Of a stretch of 64,000 nucleotides of DNA, positions 32,813-40,973 are shown piece by piece. Under the pieces are notes generated by a model that was not told where the DNA came from, did not search any database, and saw only the letters and a program-made list of their open reading frames with translations. The number at the start of each line of letters is the position of its first letter. Position 1 is the stretch's first letter. Position numbers and translations under genes: made by a program. Source of the stretch: Mycolicibacterium litorale. Lineage in GTDB: Bacteria; Actinomycetota; Actinomycetes; Mycobacteriales; Mycobacteriaceae. The stretch is from positions 2,232,001-2,296,000 of the forward strand of contig NZ_AP023287.1 of NCBI RefSeq assembly GCF_014218295.1, in the 5' to 3' direction.

Positions 32813-33504
32813 CCGACCGCACCGCCGTCGTCACCGGTGCCGGCAGCGGCATCGGCGCCGAGATCGCCCACATCCTGCAGGCCGGCGGCTGGCAGGTCGC
32901 CTCGATCTCCCGCGAACCCGCACCCGCCATGGACAAGTGGCTGATCGCAGACGTCGCCGAGGAGCGCGAGGTGAACGACGCCATCGCCGAGATCGAGGAC
33001 GCCTTCGGGCACATCGACGCCGCGGTGATCTGCGCCGGGCACTACGAGGAGAGGCCGGCACTCGACATCTCACAGGCCGCCTGGGAGCGGATGCTGCGGG
33101 TGCACGTCGGTGGTCTGGCCCACGTGTGCCGCGCCGTGTTGCCGCAGATGCGGCGCAGGCGCAGTGGGCGCATCGTCGGCATCGCTTCCGAACGGGCGAT
33201 CGGCGGCGGCAGCAACGACGCGCACTACGCGGCGGCCAAGGCCGCGGCGCTGAGCCTGCTCCGCAGCATCGCGGTCGAGGTGGCTCCCGACGGCGTGGTG
33301 GTCAACGCGGTCGCCCCCGGTCCGTGCGACACCCCGCTGCTGCCGCCCGACTCCTGGGAACGGGCCGACGAGTTCACCGCCGGCCTGCCCGCGCGACGCA
33401 TCGCCCAACCCCGCGAGGTCGCCGCACTGGTGCAGGCGCTGCTGGAGGAGGAACTCTTCCTGTGCGGAGAAGTCCTGTCGGTCAACAGCGGAACGGTGAT
33501 CTGA
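32809..33504 (+). CDS. short-chain dehydrogenase/reductase
   Basis: The 231-aa SDR has the cofactor motif VTGAGSGIGAEIA, the NAG-like ICAGHY, and the catalytic YxxxK in DAHYAAAKAAAL, with VVNAVAPGPCDTPLL after it. It should oxidise an alcohol or reduce a carbonyl with NAD(P). ATG 32809 overlaps the permease stop. It is followed one base after its stop by a second SDR-like gene that lacks the catalytic residues, suggesting a hetero-oligomer. Confidence 0.88.
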   Translation: MTDRTAVVTGAGSGIGAEIAHILQAGGWQVASISREPAPAMDKWLIADVAEEREVNDAIAEIEDAFGHIDAAVICAGHYEERPALDISQAAWERMLRVHVGGLAHVCRAVLPQMRRRRSGRIVGIASERAIGGGSNDAHYAAAKAAALSLLRSIAVEVAPDGVVVNAVAPGPCDTPLLPPDSWERADEFTAGLPARRIAQPREVAALVQALLEEELFLCGEVLSVNSGTVI

Positions 33505-33505
33505 G

Positions 33506-34192
33506 ATGCGCGACGAACCCGCCCGCCTACTCGTCACCGGCGTCGACACCACCCTCGGCGCCGCGGTGCGCGACCACTTCACCGAGCGCGGCGCCGCCAC
33601 CGTCGGCACCCGCGGCGGACCGGACGGCACCGACCCGGCCGACGCTGACGCGGTGCGCTCTGCCGTGGCGCGCGCCGTCGACACCATGGGCGGAATCGAC
33701 GCCCTGGTGGTCGCACACGCTCGGCCCGTCGTCGCCCCGATCGGCGACCAGTCCATGGCCGCGTTCTGGGCGCACGTCGACGACACGCTGACCGGGAGCT
33801 TCCTGTACGCCCAGGCCGCCGCCGCCCACATGCGCGACGCGGGCACGGGCGGCCGGATCGTGCTGACCACCTCGCGCTGGCACATCGGCGGACCGCAGCT
33901 CTCCGCGGTCGCGACGGCCGCCGGCGGGGTGGTCGCGCTGACGAAGACGCTGACCCGCGACTTCGGGCCCTTCGGGGTCGGGGTGAACGCGGTCGCGGTC
34001 GGCGCCGTCGATTCCGAGTGGTCGATATGCGATGCGGCAGGCGGTGTTTCGCCCGATGACCTGCCCGCAGGCCGATGCGGCACCGTCGAGCAGGCCGCCC
34101 GCGTCATCGGACTGCTGTGCCGGCTCGACCTCGGCGCGGCCGTCGGTCAGATCGTCAACCTCGACGGTGGATTGTCCCGGAACCGGGTCTAG
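33506..34192 (+). CDS. SDR-fold protein lacking the catalytic Tyr-x3-Lys
   Basis: The 228-aa protein is recognisably SDR-like (LLVTGVDTTLGAAVRDHF at the N-terminus, VVAHAR, GVNAVAVGAVDSEWSI, QIVNLDGGLSRNRV at the end). The glycine motif is altered: TGVDTTLG instead of TGxxxGxG. Where the active-site YxxxK is expected the sequence is PQLSAVATAAGGVVALTK, with no Tyr. It is therefore probably not an oxidoreductase on its own. It may partner the intact SDR encoded immediately upstream, or bind a ligand. ATG 33506 follows the SDR stop by one base. Confidence 0.82.
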   Translation: MRDEPARLLVTGVDTTLGAAVRDHFTERGAATVGTRGGPDGTDPADADAVRSAVARAVDTMGGIDALVVAHARPVVAPIGDQSMAAFWAHVDDTLTGSFLYAQAAAAHMRDAGTGGRIVLTTSRWHIGGPQLSAVATAAGGVVALTKTLTRDFGPFGVGVNAVAVGAVDSEWSICDAAGGVSPDDLPAGRCGTVEQAARVIGLLCRLDLGAAVGQIVNLDGGLSRNRV

Positions 34193-34204
34193 GAAAGGCA
34201 TGCG

Positions 34205-35179
34205 ATGAACAACGACAACAGTTTGTCGGCTGGCCGCACCCACCTCGTGGGTGTGGCCGACCCTCAGGTGCAGCCCCGCTACGCGGGGTGGACCACCTTC
34301 GCGCGGCTCCCGCGGCTGGAGGACGTGGAGCACGCCGACGTGGTCGTGGTGGGCGTGCCGTTCGACAGCGCGGTCACCTACCGGCCCGGTGCGCGCTTCG
34401 GCCCGAACGCGATCCGGCAGGGCTCCCGGCTCATCCGCGGCTACAACCCGGAGCTGGACATCAAACCGTTCGAGGTGTGCCAGTTCGCCGACGCGGGCGA
34501 CATCGCCTGCAATCCGTTCGACATCGGCGAGGCGGTCGACCAGATCACCGGCCGGTTGACCGAACTGCTGAGCAACGGGACCCGTGCGGTGATCCTCGGC
34601 GGTGACCACTCGGTGGCGCTGCCGTCGCTGCGCGCCGCGCACGCCGTCCACGGCCCGATGGCTTTGGTGCACTTCGACGCCCACCTCGACACCTGGGACC
34701 AGTACTACGGGGCCGACATCACCCACGGCTCACCGTTCCGGCGGGCCTTCGAAGAAGGCCTGCTGCTCGACCGCAACATGCACGTCGGGGTGCGCGGATC
34801 GATCTACGACAAGCAGGATCTCGTCGACGACGCGAACTTCGGGTTCTCCGTCATCACCTGCCGGGAGATGGACGCGCTGGGTGCGGAGGGGATGGTCGAG
34901 CGGATCCGCGACCGGGTCGGCGACGCCCCGGTGTACGTCTCGGTCGACATCGACGTCCTCGATCCCGCCCACGCCCCGGGCACCGGGACGCCCGAGGCCG
35001 GCGGAATGTCGAGCCGCGAACTGCTGGAAGTGGTGCGCGGGCTGGACAGCATGAACCTGGTCGGGGTCGACGTCGTCGAGGTCTCGCCGGCCTACGACCA
35101 TGCCGAGATCACCGCGATCGCCGCGGCGAACGTGACCTGGGAGTTCCTGTCCGTTTTCGGAAGAAAGGCGCAACGATGA
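34205..35179 (+). CDS. agmatinase/arginase-family ureohydrolase
   Basis: The 324-aa enzyme has all binuclear manganese ligands of the ureohydrolase family: GGDHSVALPSL, HFDAHLDTWD and SVDIDVLDPAHAPGTGTPEAG, plus the agmatinase-type ending VVEVSPAYDHAEITAIAAAN. Members hydrolyse C-N bonds of guanidino or formimino compounds (agmatine, guanidinobutyrate, formiminoglutamate). The neighbours (Rieske oxygenase, deacetylase-fold hydrolase, formamidase) make a formimino substrate that yields formamide attractive, but a guanidino substrate giving urea cannot be excluded. Start ATG 34205. It overlaps the next gene by four bases. Confidence 0.9.
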   Translation: MNNDNSLSAGRTHLVGVADPQVQPRYAGWTTFARLPRLEDVEHADVVVVGVPFDSAVTYRPGARFGPNAIRQGSRLIRGYNPELDIKPFEVCQFADAGDIACNPFDIGEAVDQITGRLTELLSNGTRAVILGGDHSVALPSLRAAHAVHGPMALVHFDAHLDTWDQYYGADITHGSPFRRAFEEGLLLDRNMHVGVRGSIYDKQDLVDDANFGFSVITCREMDALGAEGMVERIRDRVGDAPVYVSVDIDVLDPAHAPGTGTPEAGGMSSRELLEVVRGLDSMNLVGVDVVEVSPAYDHAEITAIAAANVTWEFLSVFGRKAQR

Positions 35180-36063
35180 CCCCTCCTATCCCCGCCGGTC
35201 CGGTCGAGTGGCCGAACGGCAAGCGCTGTGCGGTCGCCTTCACCTTCGACGTCGACGCCGAGTCACCGCTGCTGACGACGGACCTGGCGTTCGCCGACCG
35301 CATGGGCGCCATGTCGCATCAGGCGTACGGTCCGCTGGTGGGCGTACCGCGGCTGCTGAACATCCTCGACGAATTCCACGTTCCCGCAACGTTTTTCGTG
35401 CCCGGCTACACCGCTCACCGTCATCCCGACGCGATCCGGTCCATCGCCGACGGTGGCCACGAGATCGCCCACCACGGCTACCTGCACGAATCGCTGGTGG
35501 GTGTCGACGAGGCCACCGAACGGGCGATTCTCGAGCGCGGGCTGGAGGCGCTCGACGAGGTCGCCGGGGTGCGGCCGACCGGCTACCGCGCCCCGATGTG
35601 GGAGATGAACTGGCACACGCCGAAGTTGTTGGCCGAGTTCGGGTTCCTCTACGACTCGACGCTGATGGACTCCGACCACCCCTACGAACTCGCCGTCGGT
35701 GACACCTCGCTGGTCGAGCTGCCCGTGAGCTGGGCGCTCGACGACTGGCAGCAGTATTGCTTCGTGCCCGACTTCTCCGGCACCGGCCTGATCGAGACCC
35801 CGGCCAAGGCGATCGAGCTGTGGCGCAGCGAACTCACCGCCATGTGCGACGTCGGCGGCGCGTGGATCCTGACCAACCATCCGTTCCTGTCCGGCCGTCC
35901 CGGCCGGGCCGCCGCGCTGCGCGACTTCATCGCCGAGGTGTGCGCGATGGACGACGTCTGGGTGGCGGGCATGTCCCAGATAGCCGAGCACGTGCGCGCC
36001 CAGCACCTCACCCCGCGCACCCTCACCCGTCCCGTCCCGACCCCGGTCACAGCCCGACCGTAG
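35176..36063 (+). CDS. NodB/PuuE-like deacetylase-fold hydrolase
   Basis: The 295-aa protein has the polysaccharide-deacetylase fold: motif 1 AFTFDVDAESP, motif 2 HEIAHHGYLHE with the H-x3-H metal ligands, and motif 3 GYRAPMWEMNW. This version, with an FDVD first motif and no signal peptide, is like PuuE allantoinase and cyclic-imide hydrolases, which open cyclic amides in the cytoplasm. It probably hydrolyses an amide or lactam bond in a small N-containing metabolite. ATG 35176 overlaps the ureohydrolase stop, and the Rieske gene starts 13 bases after its end with AGAAGGAG as ribosome binding site. Confidence 0.85.
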   Translation: MTPPIPAGPVEWPNGKRCAVAFTFDVDAESPLLTTDLAFADRMGAMSHQAYGPLVGVPRLLNILDEFHVPATFFVPGYTAHRHPDAIRSIADGGHEIAHHGYLHESLVGVDEATERAILERGLEALDEVAGVRPTGYRAPMWEMNWHTPKLLAEFGFLYDSTLMDSDHPYELAVGDTSLVELPVSWALDDWQQYCFVPDFSGTGLIETPAKAIELWRSELTAMCDVGGAWILTNHPFLSGRPGRAAALRDFIAEVCAMDDVWVAGMSQIAEHVRAQHLTPRTLTRPVPTPVTARP

Positions 36064-36076
36064 AAGGAGAATCACC

Positions 36077-37135
36077 GTGAACCGTGACGCCCTGACCCCC
36101 GAGAAGCTGCGCGAGGCCTACCAGCACGTCTGGTTCGTCGTGGCCCGGTCGCAGGACATCGACACCCCGCAGTCGGCCACGCTGCTCGACACCAACCTCG
36201 TGGTGTTCCGCGATTCGACCGGTGCCGCACGCGTCACCGACCGACGTTGCATCCACCGCGGCGCCAACCTCGCCGACGGCAAAGTCGTGGGCGACAGCAT
36301 CCAGTGCCCGTACCACGGCTGGCAGTTCGACGGCAGCTCCGGAGCGTGCTCGCGGATCCCGTCGCTGTCCGCCGACGGACGCATCCCCCCGAAGGCCGCG
36401 ATCAAGGCCTACCCGGTGATCGAACGGTTCGGGCACGTGTGGACGTGCCTGGGCGATCCGGTGTTCGACCTGCCCAACCCGCCGGAGATCGCCGATCTCG
36501 ATCTGGAATGGCGGTCGGCCGAACCGATCCACGCCGACTGCGGGTTCATGGCGGCCACCGAGAACTTCCGCGACATGGCGCACTTCCCGTTCGTGCACGA
36601 ACCGTCCATGGGCGACGTCAACCCGGTGGTGAGCGATCTCGACGTCAAGCGGGACGGCCGTGAGGTGTGGGCGTCCTACTACTACGAACAGGTCCCCTCC
36701 GCGAAGTTCTCCGCGGTCGGCGACGCGTGGATGCACTACCACTCCTACGCTCCCGGAATCGCCACCATCCTCTACGATTTCGGCCCCGAGACCGGTAAGC
36801 GCTACCTGGTCGACTTCCCCTCGCCGGTGAGCTACGACAAGTGCGTCATCTTCTGGGGTGTGGCCACCGACCGCTATTTCAAGGGCGGCACCGTCGACGA
36901 GATCCTGGCGGTGGAGACGCTGGTGTTCAATGAGGACACCCCGGTGCTGGAAGGCCTTGAGCCCAAAGAGGTTCCGCTGGCCGGTCAGGCATTCGAGGTC
37001 TCCGCGCCCGCGGACATCTACACGCTGAACTACCGCCGCGCGACCCAGTACGCCGTACAGACCATCCAGGAGGCCCGCGGGCTGGTCGAGGTGGCCGCTG
37101 AACCGGCCGGGGCCAACGGCCACGTGCACGCGTGA
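36077..37135 (+). CDS. Rieske non-heme iron oxygenase, alpha subunit
   Basis: The 352-aa oxygenase has the Rieske [2Fe-2S] motif with Cys58, His60, Cys77 and His80 (RRCIHRGANL and IQCPYHGWQFDG). The mononuclear iron site shows N-F-R-D-x2-H-x4-H in ENFRDMAHFPFVHE, including the bridging Asp. The C-terminal part is the usual helix-grip fold. It is a VanA/PobA-like single-component oxygenase that would hydroxylate, demethylate or cleave a ring substrate with electrons from the next gene. The start at GTG 36077 has AGAAGGAG upstream. The stop overlaps the reductase start in GTGA. Confidence 0.92.
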   Translation: MNRDALTPEKLREAYQHVWFVVARSQDIDTPQSATLLDTNLVVFRDSTGAARVTDRRCIHRGANLADGKVVGDSIQCPYHGWQFDGSSGACSRIPSLSADGRIPPKAAIKAYPVIERFGHVWTCLGDPVFDLPNPPEIADLDLEWRSAEPIHADCGFMAATENFRDMAHFPFVHEPSMGDVNPVVSDLDVKRDGREVWASYYYEQVPSAKFSAVGDAWMHYHSYAPGIATILYDFGPETGKRYLVDFPSPVSYDKCVIFWGVATDRYFKGGTVDEILAVETLVFNEDTPVLEGLEPKEVPLAGQAFEVSAPADIYTLNYRRATQYAVQTIQEARGLVEVAAEPAGANGHVHA

Positions 37136-38076
37136 GACTGCGCGTCACCCAGCTGCGGCTGGAAGCCGCCGACGTCGTCAGCGTGGTGCTGCGCAGCACC
37201 ACCGGCGACCCGTTGCCGGCGTGGGAACCGGGCGCCCACGTGGCCGTGACCCTGCCGTCGGGACTGGTGCGACAGTACTCGCTCTGCGGAGCCGCCGACG
37301 ACCGGTACACCTACACGATCGCGGTACTGCTCGTCGGTGACGGGCGCGGCGGCTCCCGGGAGATCCATCAGCGACTGCGGCTCGGCGACGTGCTCGAGGT
37401 CGGTGAACCGCGGAACAACTTCGCGCTCACCGACGCGCCGCGATACCTGTTCCTGGCCGGGGGAGTCGGCATCACCCCGATCCTGGCGATGGTGGAATCG
37501 CTGATGACGCAGCCGGATCCGACGCCCTGGCGGATGATCTACGGCGGCCGCAGCCGGGAGGCGATGGCATTCCGGGACCGTCTGCACACCCTCGCCGGTG
37601 TCGAGCTCGTTCCTCAGGACGAGGCCGGGCTGCCCGACATCGCCGGCGCACTGGCCGGCAGTCCGCCGGGAACCGCGGTGTACTGCTGCGGGCCGCCGAC
37701 GATGCTCGCCGCCGTCGAGGAGGCGTGCCGCCGGCACCCACACGTCGTGCTGCACACCGAGCGCTTCACCGCGGCGGCCGAGCCGCAGACGTCCCACGCC
37801 GACGACGGCGCCTTCGACGTCGAACTCGCCCGCAGCGAGGTCACCGTCACGGTGCCCGCCGACAAGAGCGTGCTCGACGCGGTCCTCGAGGTGAACCCGG
37901 ACGTCGCGTTCTCGTGCGCGGCCGGGTTCTGCGGCACCTGCGAGACCAAGGTGCTCTCCGGTGCGGTCGACCACCGCGACGATCTGCTCAGCGCGGACGA
38001 ACAGCAGACGAACGCGACGATGATGATCTGCGTGTCCCGTTCCGCCGGCGGGGGCAAGCTCACGCTCGACCTGTGA
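37132..38076 (+). CDS. PDR/VanB-type oxygenase reductase
   Basis: The 314-aa electron-transfer protein has a flavin-binding barrel (RQYSLCGAADDRYTYTIAVL), an NAD domain (LFLAGGVGITPILAMVESL and VYCCGPPTMLAAVEEAC) and a C-terminal plant-type [2Fe-2S] ferredoxin domain with FSCAAGFCGTCETKVLSG and a late Cys (MMICVSRS). This is the phthalate dioxygenase reductase arrangement. It passes electrons from NADH to the Rieske oxygenase encoded just before it. GTG 37132 overlaps that gene's stop, so both subunits are made together. Confidence 0.92.
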   Translation: MRLRVTQLRLEAADVVSVVLRSTTGDPLPAWEPGAHVAVTLPSGLVRQYSLCGAADDRYTYTIAVLLVGDGRGGSREIHQRLRLGDVLEVGEPRNNFALTDAPRYLFLAGGVGITPILAMVESLMTQPDPTPWRMIYGGRSREAMAFRDRLHTLAGVELVPQDEAGLPDIAGALAGSPPGTAVYCCGPPTMLAAVEEACRRHPHVVLHTERFTAAAEPQTSHADDGAFDVELARSEVTVTVPADKSVLDAVLEVNPDVAFSCAAGFCGTCETKVLSGAVDHRDDLLSADEQQTNATMMICVSRSAGGGKLTLDL

Positions 38077-38107
38077 GAACACGATCAGCCGCCTAGACTC
38101 CGCAGCC

Positions 38108-39301
38108 ATGACAGTGCAGGCGGAGGCTGCGGCGGCATCACCCCACGACGGCAGCGTCAGCCTCCGCGAACTGCTGGCCGAGCCGAGCCTGCACGTCGAC
38201 ACCCTCACCCCGATCGACGATCTCGACCGGCCGATCCGGTACGTGTACCCCACGGAGCTCGCCGACCCATCGCCCTACCTGGCCGGCGAGGAACTGATCC
38301 TCAGTGTCGGCGTTCCGGTGGCCGACCAGGGTGCCGAGACGATCCGCCGCTACGTCACCACGCTCACCGACCGCGGTGTGGCCGCGCTGCTGATCGGGCT
38401 CGGCGACATGTTCGACGAGCCGCCGCAGGCGTTGGTGCGGGCATGCCACGACAGGGATCTTCCGCTGTTGATCCAGCGCGCCGCCGTACCGTTCCGCCGG
38501 ATCGTCGACTGGGCGGAATCCCGGCGCGCGGCCGACCGCGAGGTCGACGCGCGGGAACGCGAGCTCGGCGCGTTGCTGCGCTGGTTCGTGGCAGGCACGC
38601 TCGGCGCCGGACCGGTCGAGTCGGCGCTGACCCGCTACGGGCTGGCCGGCGCACCGGTCGTCGTCTGCGCCTTCGCCGCCGAGGCCCATACGAAGGTGCA
38701 CGATCTGGTGGACCGTCATTCCGGTGCCGTGGCGATCCTCGACGACCGCATCGTGGCCCTCTGCCCACAGACGGCCGAGTTCACCGCGGATCTGGCCGCG
38801 TCGGAACTGCCGTGCGGGGTGGCCATCGGGGCGGACGCCCAGTCGATGGCGTACGCGATCCCGGAGGCCCTCGAGGCGCTGCGCGAGGCGATCCGCCGGC
38901 GCCGCACCGTGCACATCGACGAGATCGCCACGCTGGACGGGTTGTTGGCGGCCGTGCCGAAGGTGCGTCTGGTGCCGTTCGTCCACCGCCTGCTGGTGCC
39001 GCTGGTCGACCACGACAAGGTCAACAACTCCTACCTGGTGGCGTCGCTGGAGGCGTTCCTGGCGCCGGACAACGACATCTCCACGGCGGCCAACCGGCTG
39101 TACGTCCACGTCAACACGTTGCGGAACCGGTTGGCCAAGATCGCCGAACTCACCGGTGCCAACCCGCTCGACGAGACCGACCGCATCAACTTCCGCATCG
39201 CGCTGTGGGCCGCACACAACATGGGCATGCGGGAGGGTCGCGCGCCCGCACCGCAAAAGGTCGCGCCGCACAACTCATTCGGTTCGCCGGCCGGGATGTA
39301 G
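38108..39301 (+). CDS. PucR-family transcriptional regulator
   Basis: The 397-aa protein has an N-terminal PucR/PurC-like sensor domain (VSLRELLAEPSLHVDTLTPI, then GEELILSVGVPVADQGAETI), a GGDEF-like linker, and a C-terminal PucR helix-turn-helix (NDISTAANRLYVHVNTLRNR, then LAKIAELTG). PucR activators control use of purines, allantoin and other nitrogen compounds. It lies in the same direction as and downstream of the oxygenase genes, and most likely senses the pathway's substrate and activates the operon. ATG 38108 has no strong ribosome binding site. Confidence 0.9.
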   Translation: MTVQAEAAAASPHDGSVSLRELLAEPSLHVDTLTPIDDLDRPIRYVYPTELADPSPYLAGEELILSVGVPVADQGAETIRRYVTTLTDRGVAALLIGLGDMFDEPPQALVRACHDRDLPLLIQRAAVPFRRIVDWAESRRAADREVDARERELGALLRWFVAGTLGAGPVESALTRYGLAGAPVVVCAFAAEAHTKVHDLVDRHSGAVAILDDRIVALCPQTAEFTADLAASELPCGVAIGADAQSMAYAIPEALEALREAIRRRRTVHIDEIATLDGLLAAVPKVRLVPFVHRLLVPLVDHDKVNNSYLVASLEAFLAPDNDISTAANRLYVHVNTLRNRLAKIAELTGANPLDETDRINFRIALWAAHNMGMREGRAPAPQKVAPHNSFGSPAGM

Positions 39302-39409
39302 CGGCCTACACCCCGAGGTCGGATCGGCTGTCGAGTTCTCCAACTGCCGAGCGGGCGGCCTGTGCGGTCGGTAATGTGGCGCTCGCCGAACTCCGCGGAC
39401 AGTGAGGGA

Positions 39410-39700
39410 ATGCCGTTGATCCTCTATGCCTTTCGCTGCGAAGCCGGGTGCGGCACCACGCAGCGGATGTACTCGATGCACAGCCGTCCGGATGTCGTCG
39501 ACTGCCCCGACTGTGCCGGCCCGGCCCGCCGGATGATGGCGGCGCCGAACCTGGGCGGCACCGGCGGCGCCGCCATGGCGCTGCAGGACGCCACGCGGGC
39601 CACCGCCGACCGTCCCGCGGTCGTCACCGCACCGCCGCCGGGGACCGGCCGGCGTCCCGTCAGCGCCAACCCGCTGCACCGAAAGCTCCCGCGACCGTAG
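39410..39700 (+). CDS. FmdB-like zinc-ribbon protein
   Basis: The 96-aa protein starts at ATG 39410 with GAGGG just upstream. It has an FmdB-type zinc ribbon: YAFRCEAGCGTTQ with two Cys and VDCPDCAGPARRM with a CxxC, followed by a Gly/Ala and Pro-rich tail. FmdB proteins are named for a gene linked to formamidase in methylotrophs and may regulate it. Here it is 12 bases before the formamidase gene, which supports a shared function. In-frame extension to 39362 lacks protein character. Confidence 0.85.
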   Translation: MPLILYAFRCEAGCGTTQRMYSMHSRPDVVDCPDCAGPARRMMAAPNLGGTGGAAMALQDATRATADRPAVVTAPPPGTGRRPVSANPLHRKLPRP

Positions 39701-39712
39701 AAGGAGATCCCC

Positions 39713-40966
39713 ATGCCCGACGTAGTCTTTCCGCTCGATTCCACGAAGAAGTTCACCGAACAGGAAAAGGTCGGGCACAACCGCTGGCATCCCGACATCC
39801 CGGCCGCGGTGACGGTGCAGAAGGGTGACTCCTTCCGGGTGCACTGCCGCGAATGGTTCGACGGCGCCATCCACAACGACGACTCGGCCGACGACATCCT
39901 CAACGCACCGCTGACCACCGTGCACACGCTGTCGGGCCCCATCGCCGTCGAAGGCGCCAAACCCGGCGACCTGCTGATCGTCGACATCCTCGACGTCGGC
40001 CCCATCCCGCAGGAGGATTCCGGACCGCTCGCCGGTCAGGGCTGGGGGTACACCGGCATCTTCGCCACCCGCAACGGCGGCGGATTCCTCACCGAGCAGT
40101 TCCCCGACGCCTACAAGGCGATCTGGGACTTCTCCGGACAGAAAGCCACCTCGCGCCACGTGCCCGGCGTCGAGTTCACCGGCATCGTGCACCCGGGCCT
40201 GATGGGGACGGCCCCGTCGGCGGAGCTGCTGTCCACCTGGAACACCCGCGAGGCGGCGCTGATCGCGACCGATCCCGACCGGGTGCCGCCGCTGGCGCTG
40301 CCGCCGGAGCCGCAGGACGCCATTCTCGGCAGCCTCACCGGTGACGCGTTCACCAAGGCCGCCGCGGAGGCCGCGCGCACCGCGCCGCCGCGGGAGAACG
40401 GCGGCAACCAGGACATCAAGAACCTGACCAAGGGCAGCCGGATCTTCTACCCGGTGTTCGTCGACGGTGCGAACCTGTCGGTCGGCGACCTGCACTTCTC
40501 ACAGGGCGACGGAGAGATCACCTTCTGCGGTGCGATCGAGATGGGCGGCTTCATCGATCTGCGCGTCGACGTCATCCCCGGCGGAATGGAGACGTACGGG
40601 GTGAGCGAGAACGCGATCTTCATGCCGGGCAACACCGATCCGCAGTACTCCGAATGGCTGGCGTTCTCCGGCACCTCGGTCACCCTCGACGGCGAACAGC
40701 GTTACCTCGACTCGCATCTGGCGTATCAGCGGGCCTGCCTGCACGCGATCGACTACCTGACGAAGTTCGGATACAGCCCCGAGCAGGCCTACCTGCTGCT
40801 GGGTGCCGCGCCGATCGAGGGCCGGCTCTCAGGCGTGGTGGACATCCCGAATGCCTGTGCGACCGTGTACATTCCGACGGCGATCTTCGACTTCCCGGTG
40901 GCACCGAGCGCGGCGGGGCCGGTGAAGATCGACCCGGGGATCGGGGCGCCGCACTCGGCGTTCTGA
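39713..40966 (+). CDS. fmdA: formamidase (FmdA_AmdA family)
   Basis: The 417-aa enzyme hydrolyses formamide to formate and ammonia. Its whole length fits the acetamidase/formamidase family: KVGHNRWHPDIPAAVTVQKG at the N-terminus, the GPIAVEGAKPGDLLIVDILD stretch, GVEFTGIVHPGLMGTAP, GGNQDIKNLTKGSRIFYPVF, QGDGEITFCGAIEMGGFIDL and the C-terminal YLLLGAAPIEGRLSGVVDIP. ATG 39713 has AGAAGGAG upstream. It is the terminal gene of the catabolic run and would take formamide made by the ureohydrolase-family enzyme, recovering nitrogen. It converges with the alpha/beta hydrolase gene, only seven bases away. Confidence 0.92.
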   Translation: MPDVVFPLDSTKKFTEQEKVGHNRWHPDIPAAVTVQKGDSFRVHCREWFDGAIHNDDSADDILNAPLTTVHTLSGPIAVEGAKPGDLLIVDILDVGPIPQEDSGPLAGQGWGYTGIFATRNGGGFLTEQFPDAYKAIWDFSGQKATSRHVPGVEFTGIVHPGLMGTAPSAELLSTWNTREAALIATDPDRVPPLALPPEPQDAILGSLTGDAFTKAAAEAARTAPPRENGGNQDIKNLTKGSRIFYPVFVDGANLSVGDLHFSQGDGEITFCGAIEMGGFIDLRVDVIPGGMETYGVSENAIFMPGNTDPQYSEWLAFSGTSVTLDGEQRYLDSHLAYQRACLHAIDYLTKFGYSPEQAYLLLGAAPIEGRLSGVVDIPNACATVYIPTAIFDFPVAPSAAGPVKIDPGIGAPHSAF

Positions 40967-40973
40967 CCGGTGC

